Of a DNA stretch of 64,000 nucleotides, positions 1 to 64,000 are shown piece after piece (within the stretch, counting starts at the first letter, position 1; each line of letters starts with the position of its first letter). A program made the position numbers and the translations under genes. Below the pieces are notes generated by a model. It searched no databases. It was not told the DNA's origin and was given only the letters and a program-made list of their open reading frames with translations. This stretch comes from Ursus arctos (taxonomy: Eukaryota > Chordata > Mammalia > Carnivora > Ursidae): assembly GCF_023065955.2 (NCBI RefSeq), contig NW_026622852.1, positions 9,469,423 through 9,533,422 on the forward strand, in the 5' to 3' direction.

Positions 1-63651
<63,651 letters not shown>

Positions 63652-64000
63652 CTGGAAAACCAGGCTGAGCACCTACTCTCAAAAAAGGCTACAACAAGGG
63701 TGGAGAATTCTCTACCTTCAATGGAGTATAGTCTAAGGACACGATTTATACTTAAAACTGTTAACCACAGCATTAACTTAAAAAATTTTTTTGAATGACT
63801 TCATGCTTAATGTTGGGAGAACAGGTTAATAATGTCTTTTTGCATCATAAAATATTATTTGATGATTAAAACATATTTGTGATAATTTCATAACATTTAA
63901 TAAATATTTAATCAACATTTTAGCTGATAATCTCAATGACAAAAGTAATCAACAAAACGGCACATACAACATGATCGGCAACTCTGTAAAAAATTATGAT
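63652..64000 (-). other. FREM1 intron, 5' side, partial
   Basis: AT-rich unique sequence with no exon or clear repeat visible. The upstream exon lies beyond the window. Confidence 0.6.

Overview
This window is ordinary mammalian nuclear DNA from the middle of a large, intron-rich gene read on the minus strand. Fifteen exons can be joined with perfectly matching phases. They encode about 906 residues of an extracellular FRAS/FREM-family protein: the end of one CSPG (NG2-type) repeat, six complete CSPG repeats, then a Calx-beta domain. I recognise the residues and exon order as FREM1 (FRAS1-related extracellular matrix protein 1). The gene continues past both edges: the N-terminal half lies beyond position 64000, and the C-terminal part, with the C-type lectin domain expected for FREM1, lies below position 1.

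The organism is a carnivore. About 23 CanSINEs (tRNA-derived SINEs with the diagnostic GCCTGGGTGGC head and an AATAAA-type A tail) are scattered on both strands, many with clear target-site duplications. The youngest subtype ('cacagtcgttaag...ggctgtctctatctctgtc') suggests a caniform of the bear/panda kind; that species-level reading is inference.

Layout from the gene's 5' side (high coordinates): exons 1-3 of the window at 63.6, 61.5 and 60.2 kb; a 6-kb intron filled by a minus-strand L1 (54.7-59.5 kb) that carries two CanSINEs, a pyrimidine microsatellite and a second L1 3' end; exons 4-8 between 54.1 and 38.6 kb, with a plus-strand L1 3' half (45.8-47.8 kb) in the intron before exon 6; exon 9 at 34.2 kb behind a TG-repeat/T-tract acceptor; exon 10 at 25.8 kb, which uses a GC donor followed closely by a long pyrimidine microsatellite and two head-to-tail CanSINEs; exons 11-12 at 19.5 and 18.6 kb; and exons 13-15 at 9.3, 6.5 and 0.8 kb, which together make the Calx-beta domain. 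The rest is intron with MIR, L2, MER5A-like, MLT1-like and L1M fragments and simple repeats.

No other protein-coding gene, functional RNA gene, CRISPR array or bacterial-type system is supported. The most checkable oddities are the GC-AG intron, the (TG)n-T(8) tract before exon 9, the antisense CanSINEs near the GC donor, and a few repeat-free intronic stretches that could be conserved regulatory elements.
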